From the NCBI GenBank assembly GCA_937876195.1, contig CALEIK010000026.1, positions 144,742-208,741 on the forward strand: 64,000 bases of DNA, read 5' to 3'. Positions 46,401 to 54,200 of this stretch are shown piece by piece. The notes beneath the pieces were generated by a model that had not been told where the DNA came from, searched no databases, and saw only the letters and a list, made by a program, of their open reading frames with translations. Source of the stretch: an uncultured Flavobacteriales bacterium. Lineage in GTDB: Bacteria; Bacteroidota; Bacteroidia; Flavobacteriales_D; Crocinitomicaceae. Both the position numbers and the translations under genes were made by a program. Positions within the stretch are counted from its first letter, which is position 1, and every line of letters starts with the position of its first letter.

Positions 46401-47496
46401 GATCACGTTCATTCTCTTTAGAATTCCAATGATTTCCGAACAAAACTGGTGCAGAACCGTATTGCTCCCGTGTCAAGTAGGAGTGAAGTGTTACTAAGTT
46501 TTCTGGGTCATTTTCATCCAACGGTGGATTCGCGTTTGAACGAATCACAATCACCGCAAACGAACCGTAACCAATCAGCAATAGCATTAATCCCATCACA
46601 GAAGAGTAGAGGATGCGTTTGCCTTTTTTTCGTGCGTAGCGAATCAGTACAATACAAACAACTACCAACATGGCAAAGAAGAAAATAGTACCACTGAAAA
46701 ACGGCATTCCAAGTGAGTTCACAAATCCAACTTCAAACTTAGAAGCCATGGAAATAGAACCTTGAATGACACCTACTTGAATAAACCCAAGCACAATGAT
46801 GGATAGAATTCCCACCAAGAAAAATCCTTTCACGGTAATTTTTTCTTTGTAGCGGAAATAGATAATATAAGCGATACCTGGCACAACAAGGATCCCCAAT
46901 AAGTGGACACCAATTGCCAAGCCGAGCATAAACATGATGAACAACAACCAACGATCTGGTGAATAACCTTTCGGCACCAAGCCATTGCCAATTTCCATCA
47001 TCTCTTCGTCCCATTTGAGAATTGCCCAGAAAATCACCGCGGTAAACAACGAAGACATCGCATAAACCTCACCTTCTACAGCTGAGAACCAAAATGATTC
47101 AGAAAATGTATACGCCAAACCACCAATGAAACCACTGGCAAAAATGGCAATCTTATCACCTAATGAAAGCGTCGGACGGTCTTTTAAAATCATTTTTTTG
47201 ACCAGCATCGTGATGGACCAAAACATGAATAAGATGGTGAGTGAACTCGATAGCGCTGACATACGGTTGATCCATACAGCAACAGTTTCAGGGTCGGCGA
47301 AGAAGGAGAATAGTCGACCGACTACCATAAACAAAGGCGCCCCTGGAGGGTGACCAACTTCTAATTTATACGCTGCGGTAATGTACTCACCACAATCCCA
47401 CAAACTTACCGTGTCTTCAATGGTGATAAAAAAAACGGTCGTTGCGATTAAAAATAATAGCCAACCTAAATAGAGGTTTATTTTTTTATAAGTCAT
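43402..47496 (-). CDS. DUF2723 family membrane protein (PMT-like glycosyltransferase fold)
   Basis: A 1364-residue protein with about 12 or more transmembrane helices in the N-terminal 700 residues and a large soluble C-terminal part. The start MTYKKINLYLGWLLFLIATTVFF and the segment SLWDCGEYITAAYKLEVGHPPGAPLF are diagnostic for DUF2723; LFTNGDNDTFPLWYMQEVE in the soluble part is also conserved. The membrane part resembles GT-C protein mannosyltransferases, with the Asp in WDCGE at the position of their catalytic acid. A role in protein O-glycosylation is inferred. The start at 47496 is chosen over an upstream frame of 28 codons. It is divergent from tRNA-Gln. Confidence 0.88.
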   Translation of the reverse strand: MTYKKINLYLGWLLFLIATTVFFITIEDTVSLWDCGEYITAAYKLEVGHPPGAPLFMVVGRLFSFFADPETVAVWINRMSALSSSLTILFMFWSITMLVKKMILKDRPTLSLGDKIAIFASGFIGGLAYTFSESFWFSAVEGEVYAMSSLFTAVIFWAILKWDEEMMEIGNGLVPKGYSPDRWLLFIMFMLGLAIGVHLLGILVVPGIAYIIYFRYKEKITVKGFFLVGILSIIVLGFIQVGVIQGSISMASKFEVGFVNSLGMPFFSGTIFFFAMLVVVCIVLIRYARKKGKRILYSSVMGLMLLLIGYGSFAVIVIRSNANPPLDENDPENLVTLHSYLTREQYGSAPVLFGNHWNSKENERDQWKDLSAFHLRRFVVQKGDKILKAFKDESRANEFAKTVVGAEVTETYFESNSGTRENAVATYAQSTFFPRMYWNQDQQRIDGYKKWSGYDANDGTSTEKGSDGSRLPTFGENMRFFVDYQINWMYWRYFMWNFSGRQNDIQGHGDALRGNWQSGFRVIDDARLGTQGENAPYFTSENPSNNSFYFLPLILGFIGLIFHFYKAPKDAFVVLLVFLFTGLAIIIYLNPRPFEPRERDYAYAGSFFFFAMWIGIGVYALYEAFKSFTAKHYKQIAIIVGSGLLVMLIMDINSEASMPTVISWLIISVIGVGALGLMTGLNKVLKKDSQGAVVAALLCLTVPVVMGVQGWDDHDRSLKTTADDLALNYLNSVDKNGILFTNGDNDTFPLWYMQEVEEKRTDVRVCNLSLMQTDWYTDQMKMRAYESDPLPIKFTEDQILMYAGSTDQVLFSDLFELFYINAPQHVIQKIIELRAKSNGPELEQAVNTLNSMAVNLLNNASASDPRAMARLNQIKGLFTAPLSGKNKAAQVFKKFQAGMEVMSASQSGLITMSNENLQAFQTMLIDFEEGWNYTNIDDAMAFVRDDNNMVDFQSQRPIRVFPSKGFILPVEAKNAVSSGIISKKDEGNCLEELRFDFNKRLLTREQVMMLDILANNNWKRSLSFSSPGGSDVSMALYRKGYIKQNGMIFELSPLNKLNERFNAEKMYDNLMNNYEYGAMKNPDVLTDYYARRHTNQYRLHFLSLAEDFISKAFAAEEENGRREMMESMGRDVSMIPKVDDKKIAEYKTKAKNLIHRSLEVMPAEIVIDAGEPTASNNPQDNYSINGKTLPAFNDGILHDYVGLLYMAGDVKGAEKLGKVVADQLESIIHYYENEHIAITSNPQNTKDLYAALAAYFKLYTGANDGEVGNADGALAKRTQKEIQYIYSTMFPSIIDRLKEKAKENGESTRRGRQAGRYASMMFEIEDYSEAMAIYFGIKEAPMPPQNELPQQQGGPSLEDMMNQQ

Positions 47497-47652
47497 ATGT
47501 AGTCTGTTAAAGGAGTCCAGGTAATTAAGTACCCTTTTCCAAAATCGTCTTGGCGAATTTAGCAATATAATGTGTGCCATGCATGGTTAAAAAGTGAAAA
47601 AATGCCAAAAAGTCCAAAAGTGAAGAAATTTGAAAGTTTTTTTTGTGGGTTG

Positions 47653-47684
47653 TTGGCGCATATTGATTTTTGTTTATACATTTG
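47653..47684 (+). promoter_or_regulatory. Promoter of tRNA-Gln
   Basis: TTG at 47653-47655 and TACATTTG at 47677-47684 match the Bacteroidota elements with a 21-base spacer. The leader to the tRNA contains a 7-bp stem CAACAAG/CTTGTTG (47691-47710). Confidence 0.5.
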
Positions 47685-47727
47685 CACCCGCAACAAGCCA
47701 CCACTTGTTGAGGTACAGTTGTGAAAC

Positions 47728-47800
47728 TGTCCTATGGTGTAACTGGCAACACGTCGGTTTTTGGTACCGAAGAGTCTAGGTTCGAGCCCTAGTGGGACAA
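47728..47800 (+). tRNA. tRNA-Gln (anticodon TTG)
   Basis: The sequence folds into a full cloverleaf: acceptor TGTCCTA with TGGGACA (one T-G pair), D stem GTGT/ACAC with loop AACTGGCA, anticodon stem TCGGT/ACCGA with loop TTTTGGT (anticodon TTG), variable loop AGAGT, and T stem CTAGG/CCTAG with loop TTCGAGC; discriminator A. CCA is not encoded. It is a single tRNA gene with its own promoter and terminator. It borders a defence and toxin region on its 3' side, which is typical for integration hotspots. Confidence 0.95.
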
Positions 47801-47827
47801 CAGTTGGTCAGTCGAATGACCGCGTAA

Positions 47828-47858
47828 GACGGAAGCTTTAAGCTTCCGTCTTTTTTTT
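47828..47858 (+). terminator. Strong intrinsic terminator after tRNA-Gln
   Basis: An 11-bp perfect stem GACGGAAGCTT/AAGCTTCCGTC is followed by eight T bases. It lies 27 bp after the tRNA. The following stretch to 48028 holds a small stem AATGACA-GGG-TGTCATT (47973-47989) and no gene. Confidence 0.9.
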
Positions 47859-48028
47859 GTCGTAGAGACGCCGTAGAGGAAAACATTTTTGAGATATCGG
47901 AAAGCACTTTGTAGGTTTATTCAATAATTAATAACTCCTTGAAAAATTCAAAGAGCGTGCCATGAGGCATGGAATGACAGGGTGTCATTTAGTTTAAACC
48001 ATTACCCTAACTCCGAGCTTCCTTTTGA

Positions 48029-49108
48029 TTATTTTCGACGCAATTTCCTTACCCAAGTGTCCCAAGATTCAAGCTTTAAGTTCAGGTTTAGCGAAGACGA
48101 ATATTCATGACGCTTCTTAGCTTCTTTAAGATCCTTTACCGACCTACCCCCTATTACCACCGCATGTATAGTGATATCCTTTTCTGCGTCTACTTCAAGA
48201 TAACCTCTTGGTCCAATGAATGAATTAGAAAATATTTCTCCTTGCTCAACACTTTCTCTGACACTGTGTATTCTAGACCTAAACCTCTGTAAATTTTCTG
48301 TAATATATCTCATACGAGTCCTTATTTGATCTATAGCCACCTCAATGTTTCTTGCTGGTTTATCATATTGGCTTTGATTGTACATATTAAAATCAGCACC
48401 TTTAACCTCTACTAAAATCACGTCCATAAACGATACGCCTGTAAGAATAAGAAAATCTACAAAACCTTCACCAATTGGAAATTCGGAGAATATTATATAG
48501 TCATTATGAGGCTGAGCATAGATTTCCCCAAAAACAGATAGGTCTTTCCTTAGATGTACCAGAAAATCTTCTTCCTTGGCTCTTTTATCAATCAAGTCCT
48601 GAATTGATTGTTTTGAAGTACTCCCTTTTTCTATCTCAATGTGCCTTTTTAAAACATTTGTCGGTTGTGATTGCCAAAAGTTCATTGACGGAGCAATTTC
48701 AGTTCCTAATCTATCTAAATCTCCTATTAAACGCTTATCACTGAGAGTAGAACTCTCCAATTCTTTCTTTGAACATTCTAGTATACTCACAACATCCTCC
48801 TGCTTTAATTCTTTCCAATCAGGATAACCCTCTTCAGATATTTTCACCAAAAGAAATTTTTCTTTGCCAAGAAACTCTTTCTCATAATGCTCAATGAACC
48901 ACGCATTCATAGGTACAACACCAGTCGATACTAAGTCTTCAATAATGACTTCAATAGCATTTTGAATACTGGTACTCGGGTTTTTATCTCCAACGGAAGT
49001 AATTACAGCAACAACCTGCATTTTCGAATTACAAAAAATTCTAAGCCTATAAAGTCCGTCAAGATTATTTTTCTTGGAAAATCTGTGTATGCGGTCAGTT
49101 ACTTTCAT
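48029..49108 (-). CDS. Shedu-family (DUF4263) anti-phage nuclease
   Basis: A 359-residue protein. The C-terminal part (about 175-340) matches the Shedu SduA/DUF4263 nuclease core of the PD-(D/E)xK fold: a leading acidic residue near Glu180, Asp218 in GFVDFLI, Glu234 and Lys236 in ILVEVKGAD, and Gln261 in the helix AIDQIRTRM. The N-terminal 110 residues form a separate alpha/beta domain of unknown kind, as is usual in Shedu proteins with variable sensor domains. Shedu is an established single-gene anti-phage system. Here it lies 55 bp downstream of a winged-helix protein gene on the same strand and next to tRNA-Gln, so the two may work as a pair. Confidence 0.82.
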   Translation of the reverse strand: MKVTDRIHRFSKKNNLDGLYRLRIFCNSKMQVVAVITSVGDKNPSTSIQNAIEVIIEDLVSTGVVPMNAWFIEHYEKEFLGKEKFLLVKISEEGYPDWKELKQEDVVSILECSKKELESSTLSDKRLIGDLDRLGTEIAPSMNFWQSQPTNVLKRHIEIEKGSTSKQSIQDLIDKRAKEEDFLVHLRKDLSVFGEIYAQPHNDYIIFSEFPIGEGFVDFLILTGVSFMDVILVEVKGADFNMYNQSQYDKPARNIEVAIDQIRTRMRYITENLQRFRSRIHSVRESVEQGEIFSNSFIGPRGYLEVDAEKDITIHAVVIGGRSVKDLKEAKKRHEYSSSLNLNLKLESWDTWVRKLRRK

Positions 49109-49163
49109 AAGTGTTAAATTGAGAGATACGTGAGCAAAATTCCATGGCTTAGATTGTTTGCGA

Positions 49164-49769
49164 TTACATAAGCCCTGATATTACATCTATGATCTTTGGC
49201 GTTAAAGCACTTGCCGTTATGCCTTCAACAATATTTCTAATAGATTTCAATGATTCGGAAATAATTATTGATTTTGGCTTCGGTGAATTACCCTGTGAAA
49301 CAAGAGTCTCTTTCTCGGCAAGCAATTCCTTTTGAATATCATCCGACAGCACTTCTTGGGTTAGAAATTGACCCAACAAGTCGTCCAATCTCTTTAATTC
49401 CGAAATATTGAAGTTGTTGTGCTGTGTTGAATTCAATGTGCCCTGTTGGATTGCAGAGTTATTCATAGTGCCAATATTGATAACATTAACAGGTAAAAAA
49501 TGCTCCGTAGGTTTCTCTGGGTTTGATAAAGCCTCCTCAACTTCTAAAATTCCTTGATGGCTAATTCCAATATTGCCCCCTAGTCCCATAGGCTCAATGA
49601 GGTATTCATCCTGTAAATACCGAACTATTCGTGAAATATTCTCTTGTGCAAACCCTAATTCTGCTCCAAGTTCCCACATACTAACGGAATAAGCAGAGTC
49701 GCCGTCAACCGTATTATAGAGATGCTCCAAAAATCTAAATCGAGCCTTCTTCTTTTCTTCTACACTCAT
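49164..49769 (-). CDS. Winged-helix protein with 'IQQGT' motif, partner of Shedu gene
   Basis: A 201-residue protein I cannot name. Residues 1-75 look like a winged-helix domain (ALG/GAELGFAQENISRIVRYL as helix-turn-helix, then YLIEPMGLGGNIGISHQG as wing). Residues 94-117 carry the motif VINIGTMNNSAIQQGTLNST, a short polar beta segment that I recall from several bacterial proteins of unknown or defence-related function. The rest (122-201) is helical, with an amphipathic C-terminal helix. It lies between the response regulator (11 bp downstream of its stop) and the Shedu gene. It could regulate Shedu or act as a sensor or adaptor; this is inference. Confidence 0.6.
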   Translation of the reverse strand: MSVEEKKKARFRFLEHLYNTVDGDSAYSVSMWELGAELGFAQENISRIVRYLQDEYLIEPMGLGGNIGISHQGILEVEEALSNPEKPTEHFLPVNVINIGTMNNSAIQQGTLNSTQHNNFNISELKRLDDLLGQFLTQEVLSDDIQKELLAEKETLVSQGNSPKPKSIIISESLKSIRNIVEGITASALTPKIIDVISGLM

Positions 49770-49780
49770 TTTATTTGGTA

Positions 49781-50500
49781 TTAACTTTTATCAGGCCTAA
49801 TGAGGCACATTGGTACAAAAACAACCTGTCCTTCCGCTGTAATTGTGGCTAGACCATTCAATAATGCATAAACAAGCATTCCAACACTGCTACTCGTTCC
49901 AATTTTCTTTGAAATATGATAGCGGTGGTTTTGAACCGTTCTTTCGGCGATTTGTAGTTCATCGGCGATTTCTTTGCTGCATTTTTCCAAACAAATGAGG
50001 CGAATGATTTCAGTTTCTCTTTCCGAGACTATGGAAGGGGGTACAACTCGCGTAACATTTTCGGTATTCACTATTTTACTGATCAACGGTTTCGGGAAAT
50101 CATCCGAAAAATAATATCCTTGTCTGTGCGCCATTTGAATCGCATCCAGCAAATCTTCTATATCGCATGTTTTGGGAAGATGTGCACTCGCACCGTGTTC
50201 AAAGCTTTCCTCAATAAACGGAATGTCATTGTCCATACTCACAATGATAATTTTGATCTGAGGATATTTATCCTTGATTATTTTCAGAGCTTCGTGTCCT
50301 GACATTACAGGCATTCTCAGGTCCAAAAGAATTACATCCACAGGGTTTGTTGAGAGGTTATAAATCAGTTCGGCACCGTTCGCAGCGTCAAACACGACAT
50401 CCAAGTCGTTTTCATACATCAAGGAATCTGCCAATGTCTTTCGGAATAGGTTGTGATCATCAGCGATTGCAATACGAATCTTTGAGTTTGATAGTGGCAT
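49781..50500 (-). CDS. Orphan NarL/FixJ-family response regulator
   Basis: A 239-residue regulator with a receiver domain (Asp60 in VILLDLRMP, DD at 14-15, Ser in VSMDND, Lys110 in LPK) and a C-terminal LuxR-type helix-turn-helix (about 155-210; SERETEIIRLICLEKCSKEIADELQI, AERTVQNHR). The frame is open 10 codons further upstream, but the start at 50500 fits the family. No histidine kinase is adjacent. The gene is divergent from the Tc toxin operon, and the space between has two identical-arm dyads that suit a dimeric LuxR-type regulator, so it is the best candidate regulator of the toxins. Confidence 0.9.
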   Translation of the reverse strand: MPLSNSKIRIAIADDHNLFRKTLADSLMYENDLDVVFDAANGAELIYNLSTNPVDVILLDLRMPVMSGHEALKIIKDKYPQIKIIIVSMDNDIPFIEESFEHGASAHLPKTCDIEDLLDAIQMAHRQGYYFSDDFPKPLISKIVNTENVTRVVPPSIVSERETEIIRLICLEKCSKEIADELQIAERTVQNHRYHISKKIGTSSSVGMLVYALLNGLATITAEGQVVFVPMCLIRPDKS

Positions 50501-50606
50501 TAGGTATGATTTAGAGTCCAATTTAATCAATTAGGAGCAAAATGTATGGAAAGGTTAGAAAATTTCACGAAAATTTAATGTGAAATATAGCAAAATGGCA
50601 GGCCCA

Positions 50607-50624
50607 ATGAGTAGATGTACTCAT
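50607..50624. promoter_or_regulatory. Operator-like dyad 1 (ATGAGTA-GATG-TACTCAT)
   Basis: A perfect 7-bp inverted repeat with a 4-base spacer, extended to 8 bp per arm by flanking A and T. It lies 106 bp upstream of the response-regulator start codon. An identical-arm copy is at 50748-50765. Confidence 0.6.
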
Positions 50625-50747
50625 TGAATGATTTCACTCGAATTCGGATGTTATGGAAAACAAGAAGTTATTTCTGCGGCTACTGCAGTTTGCATACCTG
50701 ACGCAATTGTATAATTGATGTAAAATTAACAATAGGCTGTTAATCAC

Positions 50748-50765
50748 ATGAGTAGTTCTACTCAT
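50748..50765. promoter_or_regulatory. Operator-like dyad 2 (ATGAGTA-GTTC-TACTCAT)
   Basis: Same 7-bp arms as the dyad at 50607, 141 bp away and on the side of the toxin operon, 189 bp before its first start codon. The whole gap 50501-50954 has no other gene. Confidence 0.6.
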
Positions 50766-50954
50766 TCTGCGCATGCGACATTAAATCGTATTAAAATTAA
50801 TTATAGTTTTAGCGGAGAAGTTTATTCATTAACAAGCTCTTTTTTTGTTTAGATGTAGAGTATCAACAGAGCATATAGTGCTTACCACAAGATTCTGATA
50901 AACGGTTGATACAATTTATGCATTTCTGAAATCAAGCTTAAAAAAATTGAAAGT

Positions 50955-51248
50955 ATGGAACCAATCAACACGCGGTGGTTTACCGTAAAAGGGAATTTGG
51001 AATGTGGTTTTACACCTGATGTATCAACGGTGTATGAAAGCATTGCGAATCTCAATGTGGAATTGTGGCAAAAGAGCCCTATTGATATTATTTTTCTAGG
51101 TCGTGGAATCACAGATGAAAACGGAGATTTTACCGTGGAATTTGAGGTTGAAGGAACACCGCCTTACCTTATTGACGGAAAGATCAGTGATGTCTTTATG
51201 AAGGTGTATTACAACGACACACTTATATCCGGAGGCAATCCCTACTAA
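50955..51248 (+). CDS. Small beta-rich protein at the head of the Tc toxin operon
   Basis: A 97-residue protein without signal peptide. The pattern TVKGNLECGFTPDVSTVYESIANLNVELW...GRGITDENGDFTVEFEVEG resembles a transthyretin or carboxypeptidase-regulatory-like beta-sandwich (residues about 10-90). I do not recognise a family. It lies 51 bp upstream of the TcA gene and shares similar beta segments with the N-terminal region of that protein, so it may be a related domain encoded separately (inference). Confidence 0.6.
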   Translation: MEPINTRWFTVKGNLECGFTPDVSTVYESIANLNVELWQKSPIDIIFLGRGITDENGDFTVEFEVEGTPPYLIDGKISDVFMKVYYNDTLISGGNPY

Positions 51249-51299
51249 ACAAGAAGAATGTAAAATTAGAACAAGATATTTACCTAAAACCTATTACTT

Positions 51300-54200
51300 A
51301 TGTCACGTCCCATCAAAGATTTAATACTCAACGAAGGTTTTACTGACCTCGGCACTTTACAAATACAAGTTACTGAATTTGAATTTCCTGTACTTCGCCA
51401 GCCAGAAGTAAACGAAAATGCCCCGAAGCAATCTTGGAGTGTCTTGTTTCAAACCAATTTCACCAATGGAGATCCTATTCCCGCAGGGTATAGGTATGTT
51501 TTCGAGGCCAGCAATTACGAGCAAACGGTTATTTCGACCCGAGAAGGCTTTTTGGACCTTCGGCTTCCTCCAATTCCTATTGTACCGCAGACGGAGGAGG
51601 GCGATTTAATGGTAGCTATGAAGGTAAACGGTCCAGTTGAAAGCCGTGATCAGGAATGCTACATAAAAATTACCGATGGCGTTGATGATTATTATACGCT
51701 TATTACGGATATAGTTCTGCATGAAGATTACCTCAGCATTTTTGACGGCGATGAAACGTACTACAAACTGGAAGATGATTTTGAAGTACTCTTTACCAAC
51801 ACGGCAATCACGTTAACCCCAACGGGTGTCTTGGTAGTTTATAATACAGCCGGTGATGGGTCTTGGGTTCCGTTGGGCCCCATTACATTTTACCAAATTG
51901 AGTTCCCCGAAGAACTTACTGTGGTGTCGGATGGGATCTACTCCACCAATGGAAATACTGGAACCGTTACGAGCGGAACCCTAGGTGTAAAGTTCACTCC
52001 ATTTGAAAACTTTTGGGCATCTGTTGAGAATCCAGCACCGTTCAAATTCGATGTAAACGTTAAAATTTATGAACCATTCGGAGACACGCTGATTTATGAT
52101 TCTGATAGTGAGGTGCTACCTGGTAGCAAAGATTTTGTCGTTCTCTCGGTAGACGGACCACCCGAAGAAGCGGATAATTCACCTGATTTAGATGCTATTG
52201 AAACTGTCAGTGGAACAACTTTTACCACGGAACTAGTAACCTTTCTTTCTGGAGCTGATTTAGACACACTAAATGCCCTTAAAAAGGCCGGACCTATCAA
52301 ATTTCTAGATGGTTTACCCACAGAAGCTACAGAAACTGAGCTAAATCTTCTGCAAGGACATGTTGATCTTTATACCATCAACGAAGACATTGAAGTCAAC
52401 CAACATTTAATTGATGAAGGATACGAAAATCTGTATTCTATTGCAATTACTTCCAAAAAGCAATTTTTAGATGCTGTTGTGGATGAGGTATTACCGTTGT
52501 TTAAAGCCGCGCAAATTCACGAGGTTGTTACACAGACCCAAAAAATGGTTTCGAGTGCACTTGCTGAGCGGATTTCTGACCTCAGTTTAAATACACCCGT
52601 GTATCCTAAGATAGCTGGAAATAACTTTGAAGATGAGGCATTTGCCGGGATCATAAATTCTTGTGAATGTGATGATTGTACTTCTGCCGTGAGCCCTTTT
52701 ACCTACATGGTAGACCTACTTATGTATGGAGCAAAGCATATTGCAAAAGGTGGAGAATATGAGAATTTAAATTACAATGCGTTTGTAACATTGTTGGAGG
52801 ATTATTTCTACCAGCCATTTGGAACACTGCAGGTGGATTGCCATACACTGCATGATCAATTCTGTCGTGTACGATTGGTGACAGAAGTATTGGAAAAATT
52901 TGCCGTTGAACAAACACTTCCACAACCTGTTCTTGACCAACTGGAGGCAGATCGATTGAAATTTCTTCAAGTGACCTATCAGAACATTTTGTTACAAGCA
53001 AGTACCTCGTTTGAAGAATTACGCGATATAGTAAAAATGCAACCGCTCGAAGATAAAATTGTACGTGCCGAACGTTGGGCGAATAAAATGGGAATTCCAT
53101 TGTACGTTCCAGAGGATACTGTACTTACCGCAGATAGAATTTGGTTGACAGAAGATGGTACAACCATCAACGAACTCACCGCAGAAAATTTAGAAATTGT
53201 TTTTGGTTTTAGAGATACTGAAAGAGATGTTCTTACCACGCCTCCTGAATCACTGATGGAGGAATGGAGGTCTGTTCATTTAAGAGATTTGTGGAGAAAA
53301 ACAGATTATCCATTCACCAACTACAGCCGTGAGCACGTTGATCCAACGGACAATGGAACATTCAAGGACAATTGGTTGCCTATCATTGATCCAGACATTA
53401 TTGGATGTGCTGACATGACTTACCTTACTTCTGAGTTTGCCGAAAATTTGTTGGTGCACAGAAAGGAAGATACCGATACCTTCCTTGATTTTTATATCAC
53501 TGATACTGATCTTTTGGTGCGTACTTCTGCAGATATGACACACAGAATTTTACGTGTAGCAGACAGAGATATTTCTACGCAGGAAATTGAATTGAACACG
53601 GACGATGAACCAGAAATTCGTATATATAATGGAAGTGAATTTGTGTCGTTTCCAATAATCAAATTAGCATACAATAATTTACATACCGATGTTGTGCTTA
53701 GGCAATTGGATCCGCCTGATTCTCCGGAATTGTTTCAGCCGGACGGAGCGACGCCGGTGATGCATTATAATCGTGTTTTAAAGGTAGAGCCTGATGACAT
53801 TGATCTTACTGGTGATCCCATTGTCGTCACTATAGATTTTGGTGATGATAATGCTCTGCTTGTGGACGTGCTCTCTGGAGGTGTTGTTAAACTTACCAGT
53901 GATTCAACCAGCGATTTCTACTCTAGTGAGCTCACAAATGAATTTGAAATTTCGGAATTGAACTTTGTAAATGATCACGAGGTAACCTTCGAAATAGAAC
54001 AAGACGATGAAACCTTTTTTTTAGGAAATATATCATTTGTCTACGAAGTAGAAGTCCCTTTGTACACCACCGAAATTCCGAATCCAACGGATATTTGTGA
54101 TGAATTATTTGGTGTAGATCAAACCTATACCTATTTAGCTCCTGCAATAGACACCCCATTTGAATATAGTGTTTGGGACTTACCAAGTTGGCCAAGTCCA

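Noticed and set aside
43903..46688. Several plus-strand open frames inside the DUF2723 gene
   Set aside because: All lie opposite a long conserved gene, lack family motifs and start context, and have shadow-type composition.
47973..47989. Stem AATGACA-GGG-TGTCATT as a terminator for the Shedu gene
   Set aside because: The stem is short and not followed by a T run on the minus strand.
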